Of a DNA stretch of 64,000 nt, positions 32,867-43,158 are shown one piece after another. Source of the stretch: Nemophila menziesii (taxonomy: Eukaryota > Streptophyta > Magnoliopsida > Boraginales > Hydrophyllaceae); NCBI GenBank assembly GCA_029959085.1, contig JARWIR010000043.1:2232001-2296000 (forward strand), written 5' to 3'. How positions within the stretch are numbered: the first letter of the stretch is position 1; each line of letters begins with the position of its first letter. The notes beneath the pieces were generated by a model. The model saw only the letters and a program-made list of their open reading frames with translations, did not search any database and was not told the DNA's origin. Position numbers and translations under genes: made by a program.

Positions 32867-35400
32867 AGACCCCCAACTCAAAGTTGTATCGTCCCGATAC
32901 AATAAAAGTAAAGAACAGTAGGGTAGTCAAGAAGAAGAAGTAGGAGGAGAATAAGAATAGAACACAATGAATGATCCTAGAGCAAAATATCTAAAAAGTC
33001 TCATGTAGTAATGCTCAAGAAATAATGCACAAATATGCTTAATATACATGTAATCAACAATCCATAAACTCAAGTTAAGATTAATTTCGCAATGCCAGAA
33101 GGAGAGGATGATAACTTAGTTCAGGTTAATGGCTATAGGTTGTTCATAGGTCCCAAATACAGCATCCAATGGTCCACTTACCTACTACTTAATAGCTCAA
33201 TTGTTTCTCCACCTAGTAGTTAGAAATCCTAAGGTCTTTGGTCATAACTTGGCTTAAGGACGGGTGTGGTATATTTGGATAATGAAAAGTGAGCTTTTGG
33301 CTCTCTCCTCACTAGCCATCAACGAATCGCCCTAGAGCTTGAGTTTTCACTCGAAGATGTTCTCACTCAACCCAATTTATTGATGCTTTTGATGTGAATC
33401 CCCAATAATCCCAAATTAAAACCTTTGATGATATAAAATCCACTTTGCCGGTCCGAATTTATATTTTCTTTTCAAATCAATTTTTTTCTTTTGTATAGCT
33501 ATGATTCTCTTTTTATGTTGAGATATCACACTATTTTCTTTTCATATATATATTCTTTTTCTTTTTATGCCCTTGTTGGCAAATTTAGCTCGTAGCTTCT
33601 TTTTCATTCACTATTACCCCGGCAAAGGGTTACAATAATAACAATTTCATCATCAATAAAATCACAAAGATAATTCCAAATCCCAATGTTTCCGAATGAT
33701 GAAACCCACCACCCCAAACTCAAGCTCTAAAACGAGTTGTCTCAGGTTTTGCGATTCGAGTGCGGGTCATATAGATAAGTCCTAAAAACTAGGGTAAGGA
33801 TTATAATGTGTTTCAATAAAGGCTTTAGAAAGGCTCAGAGGGGCTAAGACGGATAAATAACAATAATCAAATAAAAGGGTGAGAAAGTATAAAGGCTTCA
33901 AGTGTTTTAATCATGAAAGAACTGCCTTATTCATTTTTCTAACTACCAGATTTTGTTACTTTTTCACTAATAGTTCATAGATAAGCGGGTTTTCAACTAA
34001 TTTTAAACCTCACATTCTACACACCAAATAACTTCCCTAAGTTTCAACATACTTCTTAGCATTGCTCATTAACTTTTCTATCTTTTATTTCCTGTTTTCA
34101 TACATGCATCTAGACAATTTTGCAACATCTTTCAAAAACATACTACCTACTATCATTAACTTAATAAAATCATGCTCAAATAGGTACATTCAAAGATATT
34201 CTATGCCTAATTCAACCCAAAAAAAATTTAAATTTTATGAAAAACAAAAAGGAAGATGAGGACAACGAATCCCCACCCCCAACTCAAAAATGAGCCGTGT
34301 CCCCACGACTCGAAAAAGACTCAAGAAAAATAAAATTTAAAATTAGCATACATATTGCACATAAAGGAATGGTAGGGAAGAAAGAAAACATACTCTTCGA
34401 GGCTTTTACCTCGCCTAGACGATACTCGGATTAAATCTAATGTATCTTCTTCACCCATCTTCTTACTCGCTTTTCGATCAAGACACGTGATCATAATAGG
34501 ATATTGCATTATATAACGTCATGGGAGAGATCGAAGATTCGTATCACCTCCTCATAGATCAACTGTGCCACATCTTCTTCTTCTCTTCACAAAATACAAT
34601 TCACAAACAACCCAAAGCATTCCAAATCCCCATGAACCTTCATGTATTCACCTTCAACTTCTTCTTCAAATACTTTCTCATAAGAAAAAGGTAGTTCCTT
34701 TAATTGTTGCTTCGGAGAAGCTATCATGGCCATTGAAGCTTTCTCTATTTCTTCTGGGTATAAGGTCTTTGATTTGTAGAGGTTGTGTTGTCTTCTTCAC
34801 TAAAGTTAGAATCTTTTTGCTCTTTGAATCAAACACAGCATGCTAACCTCTCTTCTCTTGACTTGTTTTACCCTTTGAATTGGAACTATGACTTGTCTCA
34901 CTTGATTTCTTCTCAATTAGATCCAATACCTTGATTTCTTCATCACCCTTTCAGTAGATAATGTGCATGTTCTCTTAATCATCTCAATTGACCCCCAACT
35001 CAAAGCTTTAACCACTCTTGAAATTTGAAACTCTTGAGTATTGGTTGTACAAGCTTAATTTGGGTTAGGAAAGGTGATTTGATGATGATTCTCTATGTGG
35101 GTAAGATGGATTCTTCATGGATTGGCTTGGATTTAAGAAATTGTAGGATGAATTTTTGAAATTTAAGCTTTTGATTCTTGGATTCAAGGTGTTTTGGGAT
35201 GATATAGGTGGTTGAATCTTCCTTGTAATGATGTGGAGAATGAATTGGATGTGTTTTCATGGTGATTGGGTAGTGTTTTGATGATTGGTGAAGGTTTTGA
35301 TGAGCTCTAATGGAGTTGGGAGAGTTTTGGAGAGAAGAAAGAGGTTTAAGGTTTAATAAATTCGGAATAATAAGCTTTAGATCTTCATATAACCTTGAAA
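32867..35400 (-). pseudogene. Element B 3' region with decayed Athila-type ORF
   Basis: 32867-34260 is non-coding and shared with element A (38830-39600). From about 34990 down to 34320 the - strand holds broken pieces of the ORF that element A carries at 39635-40828, for example SKKMGEEDTLDLIR and IMITCLDRKA against MITCLVRKANVVLGEEE. Multiple stops and deletions remove any coding ability. Short + strand frames here are shadows. Confidence 0.55.
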
Positions 35401-35404
35401 CCCT

Positions 35405-35720
35405 TTCTTTTCTCTCTCTGGCGGCTCGTGCGGACTACCCCTGCGGACCATGGGGTGCACCGCAGGGTAGTCCGCGACATCTGATGCTCGAAACTTTTTG
35501 CTCACTGGTTAAAACCCGTGGTAGGACCCCGTGGTATGGGTTTTTGACTCGCGGACTAGGGTCCGGTGTACCGGAGGGTAGTCCGTGGATTTTTTTCTTG
35601 TTTCTGGATCAAACCCGCGGTGGCAACCCGTGGTACGGGTTTTGACCTCGCGGACCATCCGTGCGGACCATGGGGTAGTCCGTGGGGTAGTCCGCGGGGT
35701 ACATTCTTGCGCTCCAAAAA
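35405..35720. repeat. GC-rich palindromic block of element B
   Basis: About 300 bp far richer in G+C than its surroundings, built from repeated GCGGACTA / GGGGTAGTCCG / ACCCGTGG words that are largely self-complementary. The same type of block stands at the equivalent place in element A (41255-41625), between the gag/integrase-tail frame and the 3' ORF. Apparent frames on both strands across it are artefacts of composition. Confidence 0.8.
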
Positions 35721-35859
35721 TTTCCTCGCGTTCCCTAACTCGATTTCTCCAATTCCTACACACCAAAAACACTAATACCTTCCTCAAATATGCAATATCA
35801 ACTAAAATTAACTAAACTAAATATAAATTAAAAACTAAAAAACGTAAAACATAAAAAAA

Positions 35860-35912
35860 ATTACGGGTTGTCTCCCGTTTAGCACTTTTGTTTAACGTCT
35901 TTCCAAGTTAGA
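35860..35912 (-). promoter_or_regulatory. Two hairpins just after the element B frame
   Basis: ACGGG-TTGTCT-CCCGT (35863-35878) and ACGTCT-...-AGACGT (about 35896-35912) can each form a stem-loop. Both are repeated with the same stems in element A (41781-41796 and 41813-41834), 3' of the coding frame on the - strand. The stems are conserved while the loop of the second differs. Function unknown; RNA packaging, stability or translation of the next ORF are options. Confidence 0.6.
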
Positions 35913-35925
35913 CGTGTTACCTTGA

Positions 35926-37074
35926 TTAAGGATGACGAAATTTCCACCCTTTGCCTTTAATTCCCACGAACTTTTCAGCTCGATTCTTAATAATCATGGA
36001 TGGTGCCATCCAAGATGTCGTGGGAATAGGTGGTAACTCAATTCCAAGTGTAGCATTACACTCCTCTGGTAATCCATTCATCTCGAATCTTCGTTTGTTA
36101 GAAAGAATGTCCTTCATGAATTGACCGTATTTTGACATTCTTGTGAGAGCTTCTACAAACGGGCTGCTGTTCTTTAATTTGTTCATCATGTCAACGAACT
36201 TCTTGAATTCCAGGTCATTGTCCTTTCTGACATGTGAAGGAAATGGTGGAGGAGGACATGTATTGGTTACCACTGGGCTCTCTTTCTTTTCTGGTGTCTT
36301 CTCTTGGACACGTTCTTGTTCAACTACCTCTTCGACCTTATCTTCTGTTGCTTCTTCCCCCTTCTGATCTGGAATAGGGACTGGTTCTGGTTCTGGTCTT
36401 GTTGGAGGTAGTTGTTTTCCACTTTCTAATTCAACTGCATGACAAATTTTGTTTTCTGGAGCAGTAGTATCACTTTGGAGTTGCCTTTTTGCAGGGATTA
36501 GAGTTTCATTCATCCTTTGTGACATTCTCTGCAACTTCTCCATAAGCGCATTCTGCGAGTCTTGGGATTCTTGATGGCGACTCTCTATATTATCAAGTGT
36601 TTGCATCAGTCGAGCCAAACTTGAACTCAAACTCGAAGGTTGTTTTTGTACAGTTTGCTGCATTGAATAAGGAAGTGGTTCTTGATAAGCTTCATTATAA
36701 ATCGGCGCTTCTTGATAGATAGGTTGTGGAGGATAATAAGCTTGTGGTCGTGGTTGATAATAATCATCATGATAATGGTTATCATAATGACACGGCTGTT
36801 GATCTCCGACCCAATTGTAACTCTGTGGGGGTTGATAGTCAGCGTAATTTCCTTGAGATTGATAATAACCATCATGATAATGGTCTCTTTGATAAGGCAT
36901 GAAGGAAATTGAGGCTGGATTGTTCATGCAACGTCCCCACGAGTGATCTCTTGCTCCACAACTAGGACATGAAGGTGATGTATGTACTAGATTCCTCCGA
37001 GCTAGTTCTCGCGATTGTTCTCGTAATTCCTCAAGTTGTCGGCTCAACTCCTTGAGCCTTAGAGATTTCATCAT
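35926..37074 (-). CDS. Gag-derived protein of element B, capsid domain missing, fused to integrase tail
   Basis: Open for 382 codons from MMKSLRLKELSRQLEELREQ. Residues 1-27 look like a coiled coil, then a CCHC zinc knuckle CPSCGARDHSWGRC (CX2CX4HX4C, about residues 35-48), a Tyr/His/Gln-rich stretch, an acidic/proline spacer, and near residues 300-350 FVEALTRMSKYGQFMKDILS and RRF, which in related elements precedes the protease. The end (TTSWMAPSMIIKN) resembles the SWMGPFIVTK integrase tail seen in element A. So capsid, protease, RT and most of IN have been cut out with the frame kept open. It would be an RNA-binding, nucleocapsid-like protein. That it is undamaged may just reflect youth of the insertion. 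Confidence 0.8.
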   Translation of the reverse strand: MMKSLRLKELSRQLEELREQSRELARRNLVHTSPSCPSCGARDHSWGRCMNNPASISFMPYQRDHYHDGYYQSQGNYADYQPPQSYNWVGDQQPCHYDNHYHDDYYQPRPQAYYPPQPIYQEAPIYNEAYQEPLPYSMQQTVQKQPSSLSSSLARLMQTLDNIESRHQESQDSQNALMEKLQRMSQRMNETLIPAKRQLQSDTTAPENKICHAVELESGKQLPPTRPEPEPVPIPDQKGEEATEDKVEEVVEQERVQEKTPEKKESPVVTNTCPPPPFPSHVRKDNDLEFKKFVDMMNKLKNSSPFVEALTRMSKYGQFMKDILSNKRRFEMNGLPEECNATLGIELPPIPTTSWMAPSMIIKNRAEKFVGIKGKGWKFRHP

Positions 37075-37236
37075 GAATTAGCGTCTTCAGGATCTAATAA
37101 CACAAAACCTTTATCTCCTAATAAATCTGCTCTCGCCTAAAAAGAATCTGTAAAGACAAAAACTAAAAAGAAAAGCGTAAAATAGAACTAACTAAAATAA
37201 AAGCACAAGATAATTGCACAAGGACTAACGATGTAG

Positions 37237-37254
37237 TCCCCGGCAGCGGCGCCA
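37237..37254 (-). other. Primer-binding site of element B
   Basis: - strand TGGCGCCGCTGCCGGGGA, six bases inside the 5' LTR. This type of site (TGGCGCCGTTGCCGGGGA-like) is common in plant Athila/Tat elements and supports the family call. The tRNA identity is not checked. Confidence 0.85.
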
Positions 37255-37260
37255 AAAACT

Positions 37261-38824
37261 TGGTGTGGCCTAAGGTGTGATAAAAAGATGTATAAAATAA
37301 GTGCAAATACACACCCTAAACTAACACTGTACTGCAAGTATTACAGGACGTATGCAAGTTTTAATGATAAGAAGATTCGTTCCTCAGGGACTGACGAAAG
37401 TTAGAGAGAACTTATGCAAATTATCAAGTGCAGATATTAAAGATAGATAATAATACGCAAGTAGAAAGAAGAGAAAGATAGATATTTATTTGGTTTTTAA
37501 TAAGAAAACTAAACTACTAAATTAAAGACAGAAAATAAATAACAGAAAAGAAAAGAAGATAGTATGAACGATATAACTTAGGTTTTACTAGTATGCACTA
37601 ATCCTTCTAATTCTATCTATTAAATCTAATTCATAAGGGAGAATATTAGCTCTTGGTATACTTAGTCAGGATTCTAAATTCCACTACCTTAGACCTTAAG
37701 AGCGACTAAGGGGGCAACGGCACAACCAAGAAGTGATTTAAAATAGGGTTATCAAACGCCACTAAGGCCCTAAGCAAATACTGCAATCTTGGTGATATGG
37801 TGGTTAAAACAAACCTTAATGACTATCTAGTTAGAAGTATGTTTTGTCAGAACTGCTATCGACACTAGACGTTATGTGGTGGTTCAATAGTTAAACACCC
37901 AGTTACGGTGACCATCTAACTACTATTAAGGTAATCCTATACTCGTGCACTAGCAAGGAAAACAATCATTAAATCAAAACACATAATCAAATATAAGGGT
38001 AAGTAGCTAATATCAGATTAAAACATATAATTCCCAAAGAACTTAGATAGAAGAATTAGAATTCATAGATTATACATATGCAAAACCCAAGCTAAGAGAA
38101 TTAGTTCATACAAAGAAAAGAAGAAGAAAGAATTACAAAATAAGAGGTTGAAGGAGACATAGTTGTTGCACAGCTCCCTCCAGACTTCTTCTCTTGTGTT
38201 GCAGCTTCCTCTTGGCCTTAGGGTCTGGCCAAGGATGATTTAAGAGTGTTAAGAGGCTGTATTTATAGTGTAGAGGTTGACCTAATTCGTTTCTTGGAGA
38301 TAAACTTAAGTAATGGACTCCTGGCCCAACTCAAATTCGTAAGGAAAACACTGCTGCGTTGTTTTGAGTGTATCTTCTTCGTTATTGGTCGGATTTTGCT
38401 CCACAAGATACCAAAAGAATCGCAACAGAATTATCTAGGCCCTGTAGAAGGAAATTACCAAATTCGGCCTATTTCTTAGGTAAAAACACCAATCTTTGGA
38501 CGTGTACTGCAGAATCCCAGATTTAGGCAGCTTTTCCTTTTCCTATTTGAACTCAGTTTCCTTCTATCTCCAATTTCCATGCATATCTCTTTCCATAAGT
38601 TGTAATCTTTGACTTGGACTCTAATTAATCTCCATAATTATCTTTAAAGCTTCACACTAAATAAACAATTAAACCCAATATGCTCTAAAAATAATAATTC
38701 TACAAATCAAGACTCAAAATAGGAAAGTGCACTAAATTAAGCTAAAATGAACCTATAGACTAATAAATAAGCCTAAAATGATGTCTCAAGAGTATATTTT
38801 ACTATCACAAATGAGGATACATCA
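37261..38824 (-). repeat. 5' LTR of element B
   Basis: 1,564 bp, same length as the 3' LTR, with the - strand TATA box at 38260-38267, which would drive the element's transcript towards lower coordinates. Differences from the 3' LTR are scattered single bases. Confidence 0.92.
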
Positions 38825-38829
38825 ATCAC

Positions 38830-39634
38830 GCTATTTTCTCATATATATATTTTTTTCCTTTAATGCCCTTGTTGGCAAATTTAGCTCGTATCTTCTTTTT
38901 CATTCACTATTACCCCGACAAAGGGTTACAATAAGAATCTGTGAATCATCATCAATATAAAGCACAAAGCACAATTAATAAGCTCAAAAATCCCATCCCA
39001 ATAACAATTCCCATAATGGTGGACCCACCACCCCAAACTCAAGCTCTAAAACAACTGTCTATGCATCGCGATTCGAGTGCGGGTCATATGGAAAAGTCCT
39101 AAATCTAAAGGATATGGCTTATAACGTGTTTCAATAAAAAGCTTTAGAAAGGCTAGAAGGGCTGAGAAGGATATAGCATATAAAATCAAAAATCACAAGG
39201 TGAGAAGGTATAAAAAGGCTTCAAAGGCTTCAAAATATGAAAGAACCGCCTTAATCACTTTCTACACTATGTAATTTCACACTTCTCAAGGTTCCCTGAG
39301 ATCGAACATACTTTCTATCGCATTGCTTACTAATCTTTTCTTTACTATCAATGTGTACATAGCTCATAAACATACTACTTACTATCATCAATCCACTGAG
39401 CTTATGCTTTCAAGCTATTAAACACACTCTACATCTAATTCCCATGTATCAAAAATTTTAATTTCTACCAAAAAACAGAAAAATGGAGATGAGAGACAAC
39501 GAATCCCCACACCCCCAACTCAAAAATGAGCCGTGTCCCCACGACTCGAAAAAGACTCGAAAAACAGAAATTAAAATTAGCAGATAAATGCATTTACAGA
39601 AATGGTAAGGAATAAAGAGAACATACTCTCGAGG
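38830..39634 (-). other. Element A 3' non-coding region
   Basis: Resumes the element A internal sequence after the B insertion (ATCACGCTATTTTCTC). It is homologous to 33527-34320 of element B. No gene; it contains the repeated CTCGAAAAAGACTC words also found in B. Confidence 0.7.
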
Positions 39635-40828
39635 CTATTGCCTCGCATCATTGATATCCAAGGTAGGAATTGCTGGACCTTTCGTTAATTGCTCAAGGAG
39701 TTTCATGATGTGCACTTGATTAGTATTGACTTGTGCCACATCATTGACTAAGGAAGTTTGAGCTGCTTCGAATTTCGTTAAACGCTCCTCCATCTTCTCT
39801 TGCTCCTTTTCTTCTTTCGAGACTTGCGTAGAACCCGCTCTTTGAAAGATATCCTTGATCCAAGCATTATCAATATAACTCGTCTTAAATTCGAGTTTCT
39901 CTTCTTCACCCAATACTACATTCGCTTTTCGCACAAGACACGTGATCATAGTAGGAAATTTAACATTATAAACTGATTTAGGAGAGACCGAAAATCGTAT
40001 CACCTCCTCATAGATCAACTGTGCCACATCAACTTCTTCTCCTCTCAAAATACAGTCCAAAAGTAGAGCGTACTTCATAGTCACATCCAAAGTTCGTGTG
40101 TTTCCAAAGATATTGGGAACAAGGAAATTGTGCCAAATTTGCGCATCCGCTTGAAGATATTTGTAAGGCCAAGGTGCCTTCAATTATCCCTTATGTGATT
40201 GCACTTTCTCTTTGTCTAATACATGCTCAAAAAGTAATTCCTCATCAAAGATTTTTCGTTTAGTAACTGCTTCTTCATATTTGCAAAAACCTTTCAAATT
40301 CTTAAACTTGAAGTGGTTTCTAATCTCCTCAACTGTGAAAGGAACTAGCTTTCCTCTAATCGGAACACAATCACTATCTCAGATAAAGAGGCCTAGATAG
40401 AATTCCAAAACTAACTCATGACATAGTTCAGAACGTCTTACCATGAACGTAGACCAACCCAGTTTCTCACCAAGCTCTAAGAATCTTTTGTATTCTCCTT
40501 CACCAACTTCTTCCTTGAATACTTTCTCATAAGCAAAAGGTAGTTCTTTCAAATGTTTCTCTGCAGAAGTCTTCAGGGCCCTTGAAGTATCCTCTTTCTC
40601 TTTGGGTGCAAGACCTTGTGGAGGCTGAGTTTTCTCCTTTGCATAAAAGTAAAGCTTTTTACCATTACGATCAAACAAAGGTATTCCACTCTTCTCAACT
40701 TTCTCTTTACCCTTTGATTTAGAACTAGCACCTTTGTCAATTGATTTCTTCTTGATTAAATCCAATCCCTTGCTACTCTTCACCTCCATCTTGTTAGCTA
40801 AAATTGTTGTTCTATTAGTCATCTTCAA
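39635..40828 (-). pseudogene. Athila-type 3' ORF (putative plant transposon protein), two frames
   Basis: Two - strand frames belong together. 40828-40379 begins near MKMTNRTTILANKMEVKSSK and contains LPFAYEKVFKEEVGEGEYKR and ELCHELVLEFYLG. After a stop the reading goes on (GKLVPFTVEEIRNHFKFKNL) into 40183-39635: WPYKYLQADAQIWHNFLVPN, RTLDVTMKYALLLDCILRGE, YEEVIRF, then a Glu/Lys-rich coiled-coil tail. The core matches the family often called putative plant transposon protein (Transposase_32-like), found with Athila-type elements. It lies 3' of integrase, where some elements carry an env-like gene, but I see no clear membrane segment. At least two stops break it. Confidence 0.7.
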
Positions 40829-41254
40829 TTAACCCCCAACTCAAAGCCTTAGCAACCCTTGAAATTTGAACTTGTAAATTAATGGTTGAACAAGCTTGAT
40901 TTGGCCTAGGATAGGTAAATTGATGATGAATCTCTATGTGGGTGGGGTGGATATGTAATGGGTTGGCTTGGATTTAAGAAATTGTAGGATGAATTTTGAA
41001 AATTTGGCTCTTTGATTCTTCAATTTGAATGGATTTGGTGAAGATTGGGTGTTTGATTCTCTCTTGTAATGATGTGGATAGAAGATTTGATGTGTTTTTC
41101 TTGATGATTGGGTAGTGTTTTGGTGATTGGTGAAGGTTTTGATGAGCTTCAATGGAGTTAGGAGAGTTTTGGAGAAGATAAAGAGGCTTTAGGTTTAATA
41201 AATTCGGAATAATGAGCTCAATACCTCTTTTATAACTTGAAACCGTTTCTTTTC
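40829..41254. other. Element A spacer, no gene
   Basis: AT-rich DNA with GATTGG/TTGATG words, homologous to 34990-35400 in element B. Overlapping short frames on the - strand are not supported. Confidence 0.5.
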
Positions 41255-41625
41255 TCTCTCTGGCGGCTCGTGCGGACCATGGGGTGTACCGCGGGGTACA
41301 CCGCGACATCTGATGGTCAAATTTTTTACCCACTGGATAACACCCGTGGTACAACCCCGTGGCACGTGTTTCTGAGCTGCGGACCATGGCGCGGTACACC
41401 GGAGGGTACCCCGCGCCTTCTGTAGCTTTCCACGTCAAAATACCCGTGGACCTACCCCGTGGCACGTGTTTTCGGCCTGCGGACTAGGGCACGGTGCAGG
41501 GGGGTAGTCCGCGGGTCGATTTTTCTCGGTTTCTGGACGCGACCCGTGGCTACACCTGTGGTACGGGTTTTGGCCCTGCGGTGCATACCTGCGGACTAGG
41601 GGTAGTCCGCGCAGGTCTAAACTTC
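41255..41625. repeat. GC-rich palindromic block of element A
   Basis: Equivalent of 35405-35720. It contains the perfect palindrome GGTGTACC-GCGG-GGTACACC (about 41283-41302) and several CGCGGACTA / GGGGTAGTCCGC repeats. It starts with GCGGCTCGTGCGGAC as in element B, but the internal repeats differ, so the structure rather than the exact sequence is kept. Confidence 0.82.
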
Positions 41626-41843
41626 GCTCCGAAAAATTTCCTCGCGTTCCCTAACTCGATTTCTCCAATTCCTACACACCAAAAACACTAAGACCTTTCT
41701 CAAATATGCATTATCAACTAAAAACAACTAAAATAAACTTAAACAAAAAAAACGTAAAAGACATGAAAACTAAAAAAACTACGGGTTGTCTCCCGTACAG
41801 CACTTTTGTTTAACGTCTTTCAAAGTTAGACGTGTTACCTCTG

Positions 41844-42950
41844 TCAAGATTTGCGAATATAGCCTCCCCAACAACGAGTAAGGCTATGAACGTCAACCAA
41901 TCTGCGCTTGACCCCAGTTTTGGGGCGAATTTCTATCACCTTGGCTGACACAACCTTAGTGACAATGAATGGTCCCATCCAAGAGTCTTTGAAACTTCGT
42001 GGCCTATTCTCGCGTTTGTGAGCTTTCCATAGAACTTCATGGCCAACCCCAAACTCAATGTCTGGCTCAGTATCCACAGGCTTTAAGTGGATCTTCTCAA
42101 GAGGGACTTTGTGATGTGAAAGGCTGTGGATGACAGGAACTGTGGCATCTAACTTCCTCGGTTTCTTACCCAAGACGTAGAAGGTCTCAGATACATTCTT
42201 TGCATGAAGGGTGATGGTCCCTTCTTGGAAGTTGATCACACTTTGACTTGTGGCCATGAAAGGCCGTCCAAGTATGATTGGAACCTGCTTATCTACATCA
42301 AACTCAAGAATAACAAAGTCAGTAGGGATGGCGATATTACCTGCACGGACTAGGACGTCCTCCACTGTTCCCCATGTCCTTTTAACTGAGTTATCAGCAA
42401 AATGCAACTTCACTGGAGTTTTCTCTGATTTCTGAAGTCCAAGTCTCTCGAACACGGACTTAGGCATAAGATTCACACCAGAACCCACATCGTACATCGC
42501 TTTCACCTTGAGCATACCATGTAATTGAATAGGAATGTTGAAACTTCCCGGATCTTTAAGCTTTGTTGGTAGCTCTCTTTCACTCCTTCTTGAAACCCTC
42601 AGGTTCTCTCTCGGGATCTCTAAACTCACTTCTTTCTCAGGAATAACTTGCGTAAAAACTTGTTGCGGTGTAAGTCCCCTCTTCGCAATCTCAAGCATTT
42701 GGGCGTTGATATTTTCAGGTTGGTACGCCTCTACAAATGTCTTGAATACAGTGTCATCCTTAGGATTTGTATCAGGAATAGTTGATGACACTAGTTGAAC
42801 AATAGGTGGCGATTCCACCTTCTCTTCTTCTTTCTCTTCTTGCACAGCAGGTGCAACCTCCTCTTTTGATTCCTCCATTGAGGCTTCTTCCTCTTTCTCT
42901 TTAGCCAGCTCAGCTGCATAATCCACTACCGATCGAATCTCCTCTTGCAT
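41844..42950 (-). pseudogene. Gag end - retropepsin - integrase tail fusion of element A
   Basis: Open for 368 codons. Residues 1-100 are acidic spacer. About 125-240 is an aspartic protease of the retroviral type: MYDVGSGVNLMPKSVFERLG (the D-[ST]-G site reads DVGSG, a departure from the usual DxGA[ST]), FADNSVKRTWGTVEDVLVR, PTDFVILEFD and VPIILGRPFMATSQSVI. The last 60 residues (ENRPRSFKDSWMGPFIVTKV) are the C-terminal tail of integrase. Everything between (RT, RNase H, integrase core) has been removed without closing the frame. Upstream gag is in separate broken frames. Whether the protease site works is doubtful. Confidence 0.8.
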
Positions 42951-43158
42951 CTTCCTCAGTAGTTGTATAAATTCGGCTTTCTATTGATCGTCCTCCACAT
43001 AAACCTCAGAACAGTCAAATTCCACGGGGCAAGACTTGGTTGGTTCTTCTTCAGTACTCGGAACTTCCACGGCTCTAACGGCAGCATGCGTTGCTTCCTC
43101 TTTTGCTTCTTCAATTTCAAGGCATATAGCCTTGCAAGCTTCGAACCCAACATTGTTT

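Larger units (their letters stand above)
31303..38824 (-). mobile_element. Athila/Tat-like gypsy element B, 7,522 bp, intact ends, TSD ATCAC
   Basis: Two 1,564-bp LTRs differing by only about nine bases by my count, TG..CA ends, and a perfect 5-bp duplication ATCAC at 31298-31302 and 38825-38829. Inside on the - strand: primer-binding site, an uninterrupted 382-codon gag-derived frame, hairpins, a GC-rich block and decayed 3' ORF sequence. There is no capsid domain, protease, reverse transcriptase or full integrase, so it must be mobilised by a relative. It sits inside the 3' part of element A, a close relative. Confidence 0.93.

Noticed and set aside
35310..35815. Overlapping frames on both strands across the GC-rich block
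   Set aside because: Stop-poor because of base composition; no family resemblance, and frames are not kept in the matching block of element A.
36627..36912. Ile/Met-rich frames overlapping the element B gag frame
   Set aside because: Shadows of the Tyr/His-rich part of the real - strand frame.
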